The notes under the pieces are model-generated. The model searched no databases and was not told where the DNA came from. It was given only the letters and a program-made list of their open reading frames with translations. 64,000 nucleotides of DNA from Micromonospora sp. WMMD1102 (GTDB taxonomy: Bacteria; Actinomycetota; Actinomycetes; Mycobacteriales; Micromonosporaceae): assembly GCF_029626265.1 (NCBI RefSeq), contig NZ_JARUBN010000001.1, forward strand, positions 6,761,001 through 6,825,000, in the 5' to 3' direction. The translations under genes and the position numbers were made by a program. Positions 17,852-27,062 of the stretch are shown here, one piece after another. Numbering within the stretch: position 1 is the stretch's first letter; every line of letters begins with the position of its first letter.

Positions 17852-18198
17852 CTTCGTTGAGCCGGATTCGGTGGCGCAGCCGCTTGGTCGGCCACGGCGA
17901 AGTGGCCGTCCAGACCGTGCAGTTGGAACCATCGGGTGAGGTCGACGGCGGTTGCGGTGCGGCGCACCGATGGCAGGTTCGTATGCGCCCTCACTCTTAC
18001 CCATCAAACCCACAGCGGAGGCTGTAGGCCGGCCATTGAACCAGGTTGGACCGTCAGTCCAACTCGCGCCGTTGCCGTTCAACAGGTCTTGGTCTAGCCC
18101 GGTATTGATATCTCGCGGTAATCCCGGGGAACCCTGGTATCGACGTTTGGGTGTCCCCGTGGCGGTCGAGGACCGCCACGGGGGCGAGAGTTAGCGCA
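17852..18198 (-). pseudogene. transposase C-terminal relic, IS1380-like
   Basis: On the minus strand, RTATAVDLTRWFQLHGLDGH followed after a one-base shift by KRLRHRIRLN resembles the C-terminus of IS1380-type transposases. The rest of the 347-nt gap shows nothing. Low confidence in the family. Confidence 0.35.
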
Positions 18199-19173
18199 TC
18201 AGCAGCCCAAGCAGGCGTAAGTCCAACCGATACTGCCTGAGACCTGGTAACCACCGCGGGCCGCAATGGTGTGAGCGCCCGCCGCAGATCGAGTATCCGA
18301 CTGACCCCCAGTGCTCGCGCCGTGCCATTCTACCTTGTAGAAGGATTGGTTCCACGTCACGTCCCAACCGGCGCGACAGAGCGGGATAGTGAACCCAAGC
18401 TCAACGACCTGGGACAAGCCGACCGTGAAGGTGGAACAGGGGTTTGGGCCGGGCTGGTTGGCCGACGGAGATGCCTCGATAATGTTGAGCGTGGTACTTA
18501 CGTCGGGGACCCAGTCGGTAGATACGTACCCCTTCTGAAGTTCCTTCCCACCGGCAAGTACGCCGGTGCCCCAGCCGTGTGCTGTCGCACTCCAGAAGTC
18601 ATACCAGGTCCAGTTGCCCTCTGACCCTCCCCATTGCCCCTCGTATGATATGTGGCAGCCGGACCAGTTGAATTCGGGGTCCGGTGTCCCATTTTCGCTG
18701 TCCATGCACCAGGAGTTCAAGATCGGCGGGTCGTCCAGAGCAGCCACACCTTTTGTGGTTGCATACTGCTGGGCCTCAGACGGGCTCATTCCAGCGGCGA
18801 GCGCGTCGGTGAAGACGCTGCGACCAGCCGCTGAGTAGGCGGCGGCCGTTGTCCGGGAACTGTTGACAGTGCGCGGTTGGACTACCGACACCTCCCGGTC
18901 GTAGCTGCGGAGGCCGTTGGCCATGATGGTCGGTATCTTGGAACCCTTGAAGATTACCTTCGCGCCGGTGGAGGCGACGACAGTGATGACGCTAGCGCCG
19001 TCTTGGTAGCGCGTACGGACGGCCGAGCCGTCGTAAAGCAGCTCGGCGGAGAGTAGGGCTGGGCTCCAAGCTGTGTCCTCGATGTTGGGTGCAGCCTGGG
19101 CCGCCCCCGCGATCGGCATCGACCCGACCAACAGCGCGGCGGTGACTGTGGCGAGTGTGCGACGCACTTTCAT
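18199..19173 (-). CDS. secreted protein with C-terminal disulfide-type Cys
   Basis: 324 aa from ATG 19173, which has GGGAGGAACC 8 nt upstream. A clear Sec signal (MKVRRTLATVTAALLVGSMP, cleavage after AAQAA). The mature part is rich in Trp, Gly and Ser (SYEGQWGGSEGNWTWYDFWS) with seven Cys in the last 150 residues, the last two in the C-terminal CLGC. This suggests an extracellular, disulfide-stabilised domain. No family recognised. It follows a SigE-type sigma gene on the same strand by 86 nt and may be part of that regulon. Confidence 0.75.
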   Translation of the reverse strand: MKVRRTLATVTAALLVGSMPIAGAAQAAPNIEDTAWSPALLSAELLYDGSAVRTRYQDGASVITVVASTGAKVIFKGSKIPTIMANGLRSYDREVSVVQPRTVNSSRTTAAAYSAAGRSVFTDALAAGMSPSEAQQYATTKGVAALDDPPILNSWCMDSENGTPDPEFNWSGCHISYEGQWGGSEGNWTWYDFWSATAHGWGTGVLAGGKELQKGYVSTDWVPDVSTTLNIIEASPSANQPGPNPCSTFTVGLSQVVELGFTIPLCRAGWDVTWNQSFYKVEWHGASTGGQSDTRSAAGAHTIAARGGYQVSGSIGWTYACLGC

Positions 19174-19259
19174 TGATTGGTTCCTCCCTTGTGGGGACCA
19201 CACGTTGGGTGTTGCTTGTGTACACGTCGCAGCGGGAGATGAATGCTGCATGGCGGCGG

Positions 19260-19754
19260 TCAGAATCTGAGGTCGCGACGCAGCGCATCGAGGGCCCGTA
19301 CCGTCTGGCTGGTAATAGTCCCCGAAGCACACCCGAGTGCCCGCGCCGTCTGCTCGACACTGAGGTCACAGAGGAAGCGCAGCGTGACAACGGCACGTTG
19401 ACGTGGGCCCAGCCGCCGCAGTGCGGGCAGCAACATCTCACGGTCGTCAACGGCGGTGTGCGAACCTGGTGACGAGACGGCATCCGCCGCGAGGAGCGTC
19501 GGGACCTCGTATCGCCACCTCAGCCGGCGACGCTCGCTCAGATAACGTCGCAGCACGACGCGGCGGACATACGCGCCCAACTCCGCCCGCCGGTCCAGGC
19601 GGTCCCAGCGTTGGTACACCGTGCATAGCGCCACCTGCACAAGGTCGTCGGCTTCGTGCCAGTCGCCGCAGATGTGGTAGGCCTCGCGGCGCAGCCAGGA
19701 TCGCATCGCCTGGACGAATGCCTCGAACTCCACATCGTTGACATCGCTCTCCAT
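19260..19754 (-). CDS. SigE-family (ECF) RNA polymerase sigma factor
   Basis: 164 aa from ATG 19754; the frame is open to an ATG at 19793. Region 2 (REAYHICGDWHEADDLVQVA, then LCTVYQRWDRLDRRAELGAY) and region 4 (QRAVVTLRFLCDLSVEQTAR, then GTITSQTVRALDALR) are both present, with the usual short linker, as in actinomycete SigE-family ECF factors. No anti-sigma gene is adjacent. The downstream secreted protein is the likely co-transcribed partner. Confidence 0.88.
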   Translation of the reverse strand: MESDVNDVEFEAFVQAMRSWLRREAYHICGDWHEADDLVQVALCTVYQRWDRLDRRAELGAYVRRVVLRRYLSERRRLRWRYEVPTLLAADAVSSPGSHTAVDDREMLLPALRRLGPRQRAVVTLRFLCDLSVEQTARALGCASGTITSQTVRALDALRRDLRF

Positions 19755-19921
19755 CGGAGATCCCGCTTCCCCGTGCAGTCGGCGACCCTCCACGCAACAT
19801 GCATCGCCGTGACGCGGTGCGCAGGGAGGCCAAATCCATCTATGAGCAAAGATATCGACGGAGGCCGACGGCTACAACCAGTATGTGACCTTGGACACAC
19901 CGTGACGGCAGTGCGGCCTTA

Positions 19922-20814
19922 GAGGTCCTAACAAAGTCGTACGACGTGTCGGTACGTGATGATGCAGGTGGCGAGGGCGAGGAAGGCTTCGTGGATGTCG
20001 TCGCGGCGTTCCCAGCGGATGCGTAGCCGTTTCATGCCGTGGTACCAGGCGATCGTGCGCTCGATGACCCATCGGACTACTCCCAGGCCGGAGCCCTGCG
20101 GTTGACCGCGTCGGGCGATGCGTGGGCGGATGCCCTTGGCCCGTACCGCCCGGCGGTACTTGTCGTGGTCGTAGGCGCGGTCGCCGAAGAGTTGGTCGGG
20201 GCGGCGACGCGGTCGGCCACGACGGCTGCGTACCGGCGGGATCTTGTCGATCAGCGGGAGCAGTTCGGTGACGTCGTGACGGTTGCCGCCGGTCAGCGAC
20301 ACCGCGAGGGGGATGCCGGCGCCCTCGGTCAGGACGTGGTGCTTCGAGCCCGGGCGGGCGCGGTCGACCGGGCTCGGCCCGCTTTTAAGCCACGTCTGGC
20401 GGCCCGGACATGTGAGGAGTCGATCACGGCACGAGACCAGTCGAGCTTCCCGGCCGCTTGCAGTTCGGCCAGCAGCAGCTCGTGCAGCCGCTGCCACACC
20501 CCGGCCCGGTTCCACTCCTCCAGCCGCCGCCAGCAGGTCATCCCCGAGCCGAACCCCAGTTGTTGAGGCAGGAACTCCCACTGGATGCCGGTATGCAACA
20601 CGAACAAGATCCCGCACAGGACCTGCCGGTCCGGGATCCGCTTACGTCCCGGGTGCCGCGGGTTGCGCTCACGTTTGGGCAGCAGCGGCTCGATGCGCTG
20701 CCACAGCCCGTCCGGCACAATCCACGGCGGCTGCTCACCACGCCTCACGGCCCGACATCGTAGATCACCCTCTACAAGGGACGGAAGACCCAGAGATCAT
20801 TTTGTTAGGACCTC
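19922..20814 (-). mobile_element. intact IS5-type (IS402-like) element, 893 bp, TTA target duplication
   Basis: Perfect terminal inverted repeats GAGGTCCTAACAAA at 19922 and, inverted, ending at 20814. The element is flanked by TTA at 19919-19921 and 20815-20817. It encodes a two-phase transposase. Completeness of ends, duplication and frames suggests a recent, possibly active insertion. Confidence 0.9.
19928..20748 (-). CDS. IS5-family transposase made by -1 frameshifting
   Basis: ORF A from ATG 20748 holds the N-terminal DUF4096-type region (IVPDGLWQRIEPLLPKRERN) and first Asp (DWSRAVIDSSHVRAARRG). ORF B in the -1 frame continues PSPVDRARPGSKHHVLTEGA, LFGDRAYDHDKYRRAVRAKG and the last part WVIERTIAWYHGMKRLRIRW. 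The frames join at a CTTAAAAG stretch near 20385, where reading TTA-AAA and stepping back one base gives the fused product. This arrangement is normal for the group and the element is otherwise intact. Confidence 0.8.
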
Positions 20815-20817
20815 TTA

Positions 20818-21345
20818 TTGGCTTAGCGTCAATCCGTTGGGTGATTGCCTCCGGCCCGAGTCTTCGCTGGTGGTGGGCTCGTCGGGCCTGGCTTGGGATG
20901 TTCGGCGCCAGGTTGATCGGTGCAGGGCGTGTCCTTGGTGGTAGGGCGAAAATGAAGGTTGAGGCGTCGGCGAATTTCGGCACGGTTAGCGCGATTATGG
21001 TCCGACTACTCGTGGTGGTGCTGGTGGTCAGCACGGCCCGGGTGCGGCCAGCGGGGGATACCGACACTGGGTCAACGAGGATTACCTGCGTATCAAGTAG
21101 AAGAGGGTGGGGGCCAGACCTGCGCGGACTCCGCCGACGGAGTCTGCGATTGCTTGCTGCCATCACTCATAGTTGCCGAAGGCGATCCAGACCGCCGCAG
21201 AGGGTGGAGCCACCTCGGGCCGCCCTGCTGGGCCGGCTACGGCCGTCCGGCCATCTCGGCGACACAAGCGCCCGAGGCACGTAAGCCCAGGAGAACTAGG
21301 CCGCCTGGACCTATCCCCGTGTTACAGCCACCCAGGACTGAGATC
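20818..21345. other. 528 nt without a supported gene
   Basis: Mixed short frames only. The end of the ICE operon lies at 21346, so this is its downstream region plus sequence at the insertion border. Confidence 0.4.
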
Positions 21346-21666
21346 TCAAAGTGTCGAGATAAACTCCGGGTGCCCCGGCGGGTCCGTGAAGCGCATCAGC
21401 TCAACGGCCCGAGGGCCGCCGATGAACGCCACCCAATAGCCCAACGGCTCCCCGCACAGCGAGCACCGACGCTCGACTGCGAGGCGGGTCGAGGTGGTGG
21501 TGTTGATCGTGGTGAAGTCCACATGCGACCCGTCGCCGGTCGGGTCGGGGTGGATGTTGACCGGCGGGATGGGCAGGCCGCGCCGCGCGTCGTGGGGACG
21601 CGCGGCCAGCGAGGGCGGGATGTCGGGCCGGTCACCGGCCGGGCCGGTACCTGCCGGGCCGGTCAT
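21346..21666 (-). CDS. hypothetical protein with a CSLC pair, 106 aa
   Basis: ATG 21666 overlaps the stop of the upstream gene (ATGA). The N-terminal part is Pro-rich and the C-terminal half is a compact domain (LAVERRCSLCGEPLGYWVAF, then PRAVELMRFTDPPGHPEF). Last gene of the long minus-strand conjugation operon. Unknown function. Confidence 0.65.
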   Translation of the reverse strand: MTGPAGTGPAGDRPDIPPSLAARPHDARRGLPIPPVNIHPDPTGDGSHVDFTTINTTTSTRLAVERRCSLCGEPLGYWVAFIGGPRAVELMRFTDPPGHPEFISTL

Positions 21667-22313
21667 GACGCACCGGACCCACGGCCGGGCCGGGCATCGG
21701 TCACGGTGATATGCGGTTGCTCCGTCCGCAACACGGCGCGCACCTGTTCCCATTGCGCCTCGGTCATGCACCGGGTCACCGAGTCGAGGTTCGCGCAGCC
21801 CATTGTCCCGGCCATGAGGTCGGCCGCTTCCTTCGAGTCGAACACGGCCACCATGTCGCCTCCGGCGACCGTGTAGACGAGGGCATCGTCGGTGGGCCAG
21901 GACCCGAGGCCGGTACGGCGGTGTTCGGCCAACCACCGGCCGATCACCTCGGCCGGGTCGCCGGTCAGCGTGCCGGTGTCGTAACCCTCGTCGTCGAGCC
22001 ACGCGAGGTGATCGGTAACGGTCCAATCAGGATGGACTAGCCAGGATTGCCGTACGGCCTGCCACATGGTCAGGCGTGCCGGAGCGCCGATCGGTTCGGC
22101 CGGTTGTGAGCCGTTCGGGCCGGGCACCGGGCATAGCGGGGTGCCGTCGTGGTGGGACGCGGCCGGACGCGAGGTGAGTCCGTCGAGGGGCCAGTCACGC
22201 GGCGGCACCCTGCGGGCCGGTTCCCCGCATTCCGGGCAGCGCAGCGACCCCGGCGGGGGCGTCGGACCGTGCGCGGCGTGGTCCCGGTGGGGATGGTTGT
22301 GAGGGGTGGTCAT
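21663..22313 (-). CDS. hypothetical protein with N-terminal zinc ribbon, 216 aa
   Basis: An N-terminal CPECGEPARRV motif and a His-rich start (HNHPHRDHAAHG), then a helical middle (MWQAVRQSWLVHPDWTVTDH) and C-terminal DSKEAADLMAGTMGCANLDS. No known family. Coupled to the following gene. Confidence 0.65.
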   Translation of the reverse strand: MTTPHNHPHRDHAAHGPTPPPGSLRCPECGEPARRVPPRDWPLDGLTSRPAASHHDGTPLCPVPGPNGSQPAEPIGAPARLTMWQAVRQSWLVHPDWTVTDHLAWLDDEGYDTGTLTGDPAEVIGRWLAEHRRTGLGSWPTDDALVYTVAGGDMVAVFDSKEAADLMAGTMGCANLDSVTRCMTEAQWEQVRAVLRTEQPHITVTDARPGRGSGAS

Positions 22314-22354
22314 TGTCTGTTCCTTCCGTGCGGTTGTGGGTGGGCGTGCGGGTG

Positions 22355-22385
22355 CCGGGGCCGGGCACGGTGCCCGGCCCCGGCG
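22355..22385 (-). terminator. intercistronic hairpin
   Basis: A perfect 14-bp stem (22355-22368 with 22372-22385, loop of 3) between the gene ending at 22394 and the one starting at 22313, minus strand. Confidence 0.6.
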
Positions 22386-22393
22386 GGGGTGGG

Positions 22394-23542
22394 TTAGGCC
22401 GCTACCGGCGCGACAGTGGCCTCGTCGGTGTCGGCCTCGTCGGCGGTGGTGTCGTCGCTCTGCGACGGGGCCAGGAACGCCTTCACCTCGGCGGTCGGGG
22501 CGGGCGGGTTGTCCGCGAGGGCGTACGTTTCCGGGGCCTCGCGCGTCAGGATCAGCACACCGACCCCGGTGAGCTTCTCCATGGCGTTGCGCACCGCGCC
22601 GGGGCTCCGGCCGCCGATCTCACGCGCGACGGTGCCGGGGGTCACCTCGTGTCCGGTGCCGAGGTCACGCATGAACGCCTCGACCCGGTTACGCAACTCG
22701 TTCTTGCCCAGCCGCACCGACCCGTCGCTGTTGATCTCACCGGTCGCGCGGCCCGTGCCAGTGGTGCGCCGGGCCGAGGGGCGGCGGATCTTGCGGGTGT
22801 GTCCGCACGTCGGGCACGTGGTGTGAGTCGGGGCGTTGGCCGGGTCCACCGTGGCGAGGTCACCGTCGCCGATGACCCACAACTCGTTACCGGCGTCGTC
22901 CACCGGCAGGCGACGGGCGGCACCGGCAACCTCCATCGCGGCGAGGATCGTGTCCCCCATTACGACCGACAGACCACTCTCGTTGATCGCCTCGTCAGCG
23001 GTGATGCCGTCCGGGTGCCCACCGAGCACCCCGGCCATGATCAACACTTTCAGGTCCGGCTGACGCGGGGCGACCGGCACCGCTGACACCGGCGCACCGG
23101 ACACCGGGGCGGGCACCGTCGGCTCGTCCGGCTCACCGTCCCCGTTCGCGTCATCGTCGGCGGACGTCGCCTCGCTGGCCGTGTCCGGGGTCGCGTCGGT
23201 GGTGGCTGGAGTCGGCTCGTCGGTCGTGTCCGGGGTCGCGTCGGTGGTCGCCGGGGTGTCGTCCGCCGGAGTCGGCTCGTCGGTCGCGTCGGCGGTGTCC
23301 TCGGTGGTGGTGGCGAGTTCCCAGGTGTCGGCGCTCTTGCGGTTGCCCTTGGTCGGGTCGGGGGTGCGGGTGGCGGTACCGGCCGCTTCCATGTGCTTAA
23401 GCGCCTCGGTGACGGCCGGCAGCGGGATGTCCGCTTGCGCGCCCAGCTTCCGGGAGGTGAGTCCAGGATGGCGGCGCAGCGCCTCGGCGACGGCGCTCCG
23501 GGCCTCGTCGGTGCCGGGGGTCAGCAGAATGTTCGCGGGCAT
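22394..23542 (-). CDS. winged-helix hypothetical protein with acidic linker and zinc ribbon
   Basis: 382 aa. The first 75 residues look like a winged helix (AEALRRHPGLTSRKLGAQAD, then VTEALKHMEAAGTATRTPDP). A long Thr/Asp/Pro linker with near-repeats (TDEPTPADDTPATTDATPDT) follows, then a central domain, a CPTCGHTRK ribbon near residue 250 and a second winged-helix-like part (NAMEKLTGVGVLILTREAPE). A GGAGGTG lies upstream of the ATG. Probably a DNA-binding accessory factor of the ICE; function not known. Confidence 0.7.
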   Translation of the reverse strand: MPANILLTPGTDEARSAVAEALRRHPGLTSRKLGAQADIPLPAVTEALKHMEAAGTATRTPDPTKGNRKSADTWELATTTEDTADATDEPTPADDTPATTDATPDTTDEPTPATTDATPDTASEATSADDDANGDGEPDEPTVPAPVSGAPVSAVPVAPRQPDLKVLIMAGVLGGHPDGITADEAINESGLSVVMGDTILAAMEVAGAARRLPVDDAGNELWVIGDGDLATVDPANAPTHTTCPTCGHTRKIRRPSARRTTGTGRATGEINSDGSVRLGKNELRNRVEAFMRDLGTGHEVTPGTVAREIGGRSPGAVRNAMEKLTGVGVLILTREAPETYALADNPPAPTAEVKAFLAPSQSDDTTADEADTDEATVAPVAA

Positions 23543-23974
23543 GGCAGTACACCTCCATGAAAAGGGATCGGCAAATGGCGATTCCGCGTACGCGTGGTGC
23601 GCATTGTTTGGCGGTTTCGCCGGGGCGGTTTTCGTTGCCCACGTCCATGGACGCTCGATGCCCGACGGTTGTCAACCCGGTTGCGCAAGACTCTTTACAT
23701 GGGGCCGCATCACCCCGGTCACGTTCTCCATTCCGGAACCGTTGCCGTCGTGCGGAACGCCATTTGACGGCCCTGTGTTCGCCGCTGCGGCGCGTTCGGC
23801 CCGTCCTGCTAGTACCGCGTAGGGTGGATGGTGAGCGGCCCGCACGCGCCGCCTTACGGCGTTGCGGTTTTCGGGGGTTCAACGACTACGCCGCGCGTCC
23901 GGCGGACCGGACGCGCGGCGCTCACCGCACCCCGTGGCACCTTTTCGGATTGTGCGGGAAATCACTTCACGCCT
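23543..23974 (-). other. 432-nt intergenic region with terminator
   Basis: No gene supported. It holds the hairpin at 23889-23920 and a stretch of lower GC between 23560 and 23700 that may carry the promoter of the 22394-23542 gene. Confidence 0.5.
23889..23920 (-). terminator. terminator-like hairpin after the M23 gene
   Basis: A perfect 14-bp stem (23889-23902 with 23907-23920, 4-nt loop) 55 nt after the stop of the M23 peptidase gene on the minus strand. Confidence 0.7.
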
Positions 23975-24607
23975 TTACAGGGATACGCCTTTTCGGCGCA
24001 TGAACGGCACCGGGTCAACCGCATTTTTCTCGGTGGCGGGATAGCCTTCGTGGATCTCGTAGTGCAAATGTGGTCCGGACGAGTTCCCGGAACTGCCGAC
24101 GTGGCCGATAGGCTGCCCTGCAATCACCGTCTGTCCTACCCGGACAACCGGCTGTCGCACCAGGTGGCAGTAACGCGACACGACGTCGCCAGCGTGGCGG
24201 ATGTCCGTGTACCAGCCGCACCCGCCGAGGCCGGGGTAGCCGTCACGGTCGCACGGCACCGGCCCGCCGGTCGGTTCCCACGAGTTCCTCCCGACGTTGC
24301 ACCGCACGCGCACCACCACGCCACCGGACGCGGCACGGATGACGGCGCCTTTCACTGCCATGATGTCGACTCCGTCGTGGCCGGGCCGGCGGCCGGTGCG
24401 GAAGCCGGAACCGGCCGTGCCCGCTACCGGACGGGTCCACCCGGACGCGGTGATCGGCGCACCGTCACAGACCGGCAACGTATCGCCGCAGCTACCTACG
24501 GCCCCGCCCCCGCCGAACACCGAGGAGACGACTCCGGCGGTAGCGGCGGTAAGCAGCAGCAACGCCCCGGCGGCACCGGACGCGCCCCATACGGCTAGCC
24601 GGCCCAC
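23975..24607 (-). CDS. M23-family cell-wall endopeptidase of the conjugation system
   Basis: 210 aa. An N-terminal hydrophobic segment (VWGASGAAGALLLLTAATAG) acts as signal anchor. Zinc-binding motifs of M23 peptidases are present: HDGVD near residue 76 and SGPHLHYEIH near 181. Six Cys suggest disulfides outside the membrane. In T4SS operons such enzymes open peptidoglycan for the transfer channel, like VirB1. It overlaps the upstream gene by 13 nt. Confidence 0.85.
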   Translation of the reverse strand: MGRLAVWGASGAAGALLLLTAATAGVVSSVFGGGGAVGSCGDTLPVCDGAPITASGWTRPVAGTAGSGFRTGRRPGHDGVDIMAVKGAVIRAASGGVVVRVRCNVGRNSWEPTGGPVPCDRDGYPGLGGCGWYTDIRHAGDVVSRYCHLVRQPVVRVGQTVIAGQPIGHVGSSGNSSGPHLHYEIHEGYPATEKNAVDPVPFMRRKGVSL

Positions 24608-25482
24608 AGCGCGCCACCGTCCCCGCCCGGTGCGGGCAGTTCGGCCAGGCTCACCCGGTCGGGGTGCCCGACGATGCGCCAGACCGGCCCCGCCGGACCG
24701 CCGTTGTCGGCGGTGGCGGTGGCCACGGTCACCCCGTCGGGCACCCCGGCCCGCCGGAGGTGGGCGTGCAGGTTGGTCTCACGGGCGGTGGTGGGTAGCC
24801 AGAACAGCACCGGATACCCGCGCCGGGGCGGTAGCGCGGCGTAGCCGCCCAGCTTGCCCACGACTCTGCCCAGCGTTTCGGTACCGAGGTCAGCCTCGAC
24901 CCAGAACGGCACCGCGCGCCCGTTGTCGGCCCACACGCCGTGCCCGTCCGGGCGTACCAGGTTGCCGCACGCCTCACGGCAGCGTGCCTCGTTCCACCAC
25001 CGCGCCAACCGCGCCCCGGGGTGCGTGCGGGCATGAGCCGTGAGCGCGACGAAGAACCCGTTCACCGTCACCAGGTGCGCCAGTGTCGGGGACATGGCGA
25101 GTCGGGCGGTAGCGTCGCGTACGACAGCCGGACGAGGTAGCGCCTCGTCGCGTCCGGCCGCGATGATGGCCGCGCCGACCGGGCCTAGGGTCCACCGCCA
25201 CGCTTGCGAGCCGGGCCGCTGGTAGTGCCGGAATCGGTCGAGGATGTCTCGGCCGTGGAGGGTGTTGAGCCGGTTGCGGGCACGGCCGACCGAGCCGAAG
25301 GCGAGGTCGACGAGCTGATCGGTGGTGAAGGTCCGGTGCTGGTCGAGCAGGTCCAGGAGGTGCCGGTCTCGGGGAGTGAGCCGGCCGAGTTCGGCGGCCA
25401 CGACGGACGCCGTGAGGCGGGGGCTGCCTTTGGCTGGCGTACTGGTAGGAGGGATATCTCTTATCAGTCGGTTCCGGTCCAC
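24595..25482 (-). CDS. replication-relaxation family protein (MobC-like)
   Basis: 295 aa. The N-terminal winged-helix (LTPRDRHLLDLLDQHRTFTT, DQLVDLAFGSVGRARNRLNT) followed by VPFWVEADLGTETLGRVVGK and GYPVLFWLPTTARETNLH is the signature of the replication-relaxation family found on actinobacterial conjugative elements. Its role is probably DNA binding at oriT or in relaxase control, inferred from context. The start overlaps the coupling ATPase end by 19 nt. Confidence 0.85.
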   Translation of the reverse strand: MDRNRLIRDIPPTSTPAKGSPRLTASVVAAELGRLTPRDRHLLDLLDQHRTFTTDQLVDLAFGSVGRARNRLNTLHGRDILDRFRHYQRPGSQAWRWTLGPVGAAIIAAGRDEALPRPAVVRDATARLAMSPTLAHLVTVNGFFVALTAHARTHPGARLARWWNEARCREACGNLVRPDGHGVWADNGRAVPFWVEADLGTETLGRVVGKLGGYAALPPRRGYPVLFWLPTTARETNLHAHLRRAGVPDGVTVATATADNGGPAGPVWRIVGHPDRVSLAELPAPGGDGGALWAG

Positions 25483-27062
25483 CAGTCCTCCTCACCCCGG
25501 TCGACGTGCGCGTATGACGTGTTCAAGGGGGCGTGTTCACCCGGCTGTTCGTGGTCGTTGGACTGCTCGTTTGATCGCTCGTTAGAGGTCTCGTTAGACC
25601 ACTCGGGGTGGAGGGCGAAGGTGTTGCGACCCACCAGCTCCACCACCGCCCCCTCGACCGGCGTCGACATCTCGGCCGGTGCGGCAGCGGTCGCGGTCTC
25701 GCCGAACAGCCGGCGACGTTGCACGGCGGCGAGGCCGGTGTGGTCGCGGGCCGCTCGGCGCAGCTCGCCGGCACGTCCCTTGACGGCCGGGGGTGGGGGC
25801 TCGGTGTCGGCGGTGACCGGTGGCACGACCCGTCCGTTGGCGACGGGCCGGAGGACGACTTCGTAGCCGCCGAGGCGGATCAGGTCCCCGTCATCGAGGT
25901 ACGGCCGCAGGTGCCGGGCCTGGTCGATGGCATCACGGGGGGCGAGGGCGAAGTACACCTTGTTGCGGGCGTTCGCGTCGATCGCCTCCACCATGTCCCT
26001 GGACAGTTGGCCGAGGTACTGATGGGCGAGGACGAACGAGGTGTGCAGGCCACGGGCCTCGGCGAGGGCGTCATCGATGCCAATGGGCAGGTGCAGAAAG
26101 TTGTGGCACTCGTCCAAAACGATCATCGCGTCGGGACGGTCGTCCTCGGGGATGCGGGCGCGGGCGGTGGTGGCCTGCCACAGCCCCGCCAGCAGCAGCG
26201 ACCCGACCAGGCGGGTGCCGTCCTCGCCGATGACACCCTTCGGTAGCCGGGCCAGTAGCACGCCGCCGTCGAGGATGTCGGCGAACGAGAAGGTGGTGGC
26301 CGGCACCCCAAACAGGCTGTTCGCCATCGGGTGCGCCAGCACGAGACGTAGCCGGGACAGCAGCGGGGCGACGAGGCCGGAGCGCTGCGCGGCGGGCAGC
26401 TCGTTGAACCCTTCCCAGAACTCGCCGAGGGTGTTGCCCTCCCAGGCGTTCAGCTTGCCGGTGACGGCGTTGACCCATCTGGTTCTCAGGGTCGAGTCGG
26501 ACAGCAGCCGCGGTAGTTGGGCGAGGGTGGCGCCTTCGAGGTGGGCGAGGGTGAGCAGGCCGTGGTAGCAGATGTCGGCGGTGCGGTGGCCCCACCATCG
26601 TGACCACACCTTCGCCATTACCGCCGTGAGGTTCGCGGCCACCTCATGTGCGCTGCCGCCGTGCACGGCCGCGTCGAGCAGGTTGATCGCCGGTGGCGCG
26701 GCCCGTTCGTCCGGGTCGATGAGGACCAGCCGGTCCCCACACGTCCTGGGCAGTCGGGCGAGCAAGTCACGGATGAGGTCGCCCTTGGCCGGGTCGAACG
26801 CGGCGACGCCGCGCCCGGCCTGCACGTCGTCGAGGATTATGCGCATCAGCAGCGTCGTCTTGCCTGTGCCGGTCGGTCCGAGCGCGTGGAGGTGGTACCG
26901 GCAGTCGGTCAGGGAGATCCCGACTCGGATCGGCGGTCCGGCGTTGGTGACGCCGATGACCTTGCCGCCCAGGCCGTGTCGCTCGTCCAGGGGCACCAGT
27001 TTCAACCGGCGGCACTCGGTGCGGGTGTTCGACGCGGCGGCCTTGGTCTTGGACTTGTTCAA
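25464..27062 (-). CDS. T4SS coupling-type ATPase (VirD4/TraG-like)
   Basis: 532 aa from TTG 27062, which has AGGAG 6 nt upstream. Walker A GPTGTGKTT near residue 62 and Walker B AMIVLDECHNF near 314, with the conserved Gln-loop region LAHQYLGQLS. These match the ATPases that bring the DNA-relaxase complex to the T4SS channel in Gram-positive ICEs. There is no N-terminal membrane segment here; the upstream gene encodes one. The C-terminal 100 residues are acidic and low-complexity. A CTTGTTCAAG palindrome covers the start codon. Confidence 0.88.
   Translation of the reverse strand: MNKSKTKAAASNTRTECRRLKLVPLDERHGLGGKVIGVTNAGPPIRVGISLTDCRYHLHALGPTGTGKTTLLMRIILDDVQAGRGVAAFDPAKGDLIRDLLARLPRTCGDRLVLIDPDERAAPPAINLLDAAVHGGSAHEVAANLTAVMAKVWSRWWGHRTADICYHGLLTLAHLEGATLAQLPRLLSDSTLRTRWVNAVTGKLNAWEGNTLGEFWEGFNELPAAQRSGLVAPLLSRLRLVLAHPMANSLFGVPATTFSFADILDGGVLLARLPKGVIGEDGTRLVGSLLLAGLWQATTARARIPEDDRPDAMIVLDECHNFLHLPIGIDDALAEARGLHTSFVLAHQYLGQLSRDMVEAIDANARNKVYFALAPRDAIDQARHLRPYLDDGDLIRLGGYEVVLRPVANGRVVPPVTADTEPPPPAVKGRAGELRRAARDHTGLAAVQRRRLFGETATAAAPAEMSTPVEGAVVELVGRNTFALHPEWSNETSNERSNEQSNDHEQPGEHAPLNTSYAHVDRGEEDWWTGTD

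Noticed and set aside
23161..23300. CRISPR-like or tandem repeat array
   Set aside because: The repetition is the Thr/Pro/Asp linker of a protein, with no constant repeat and spacers. No CRISPR array was seen anywhere in the window.
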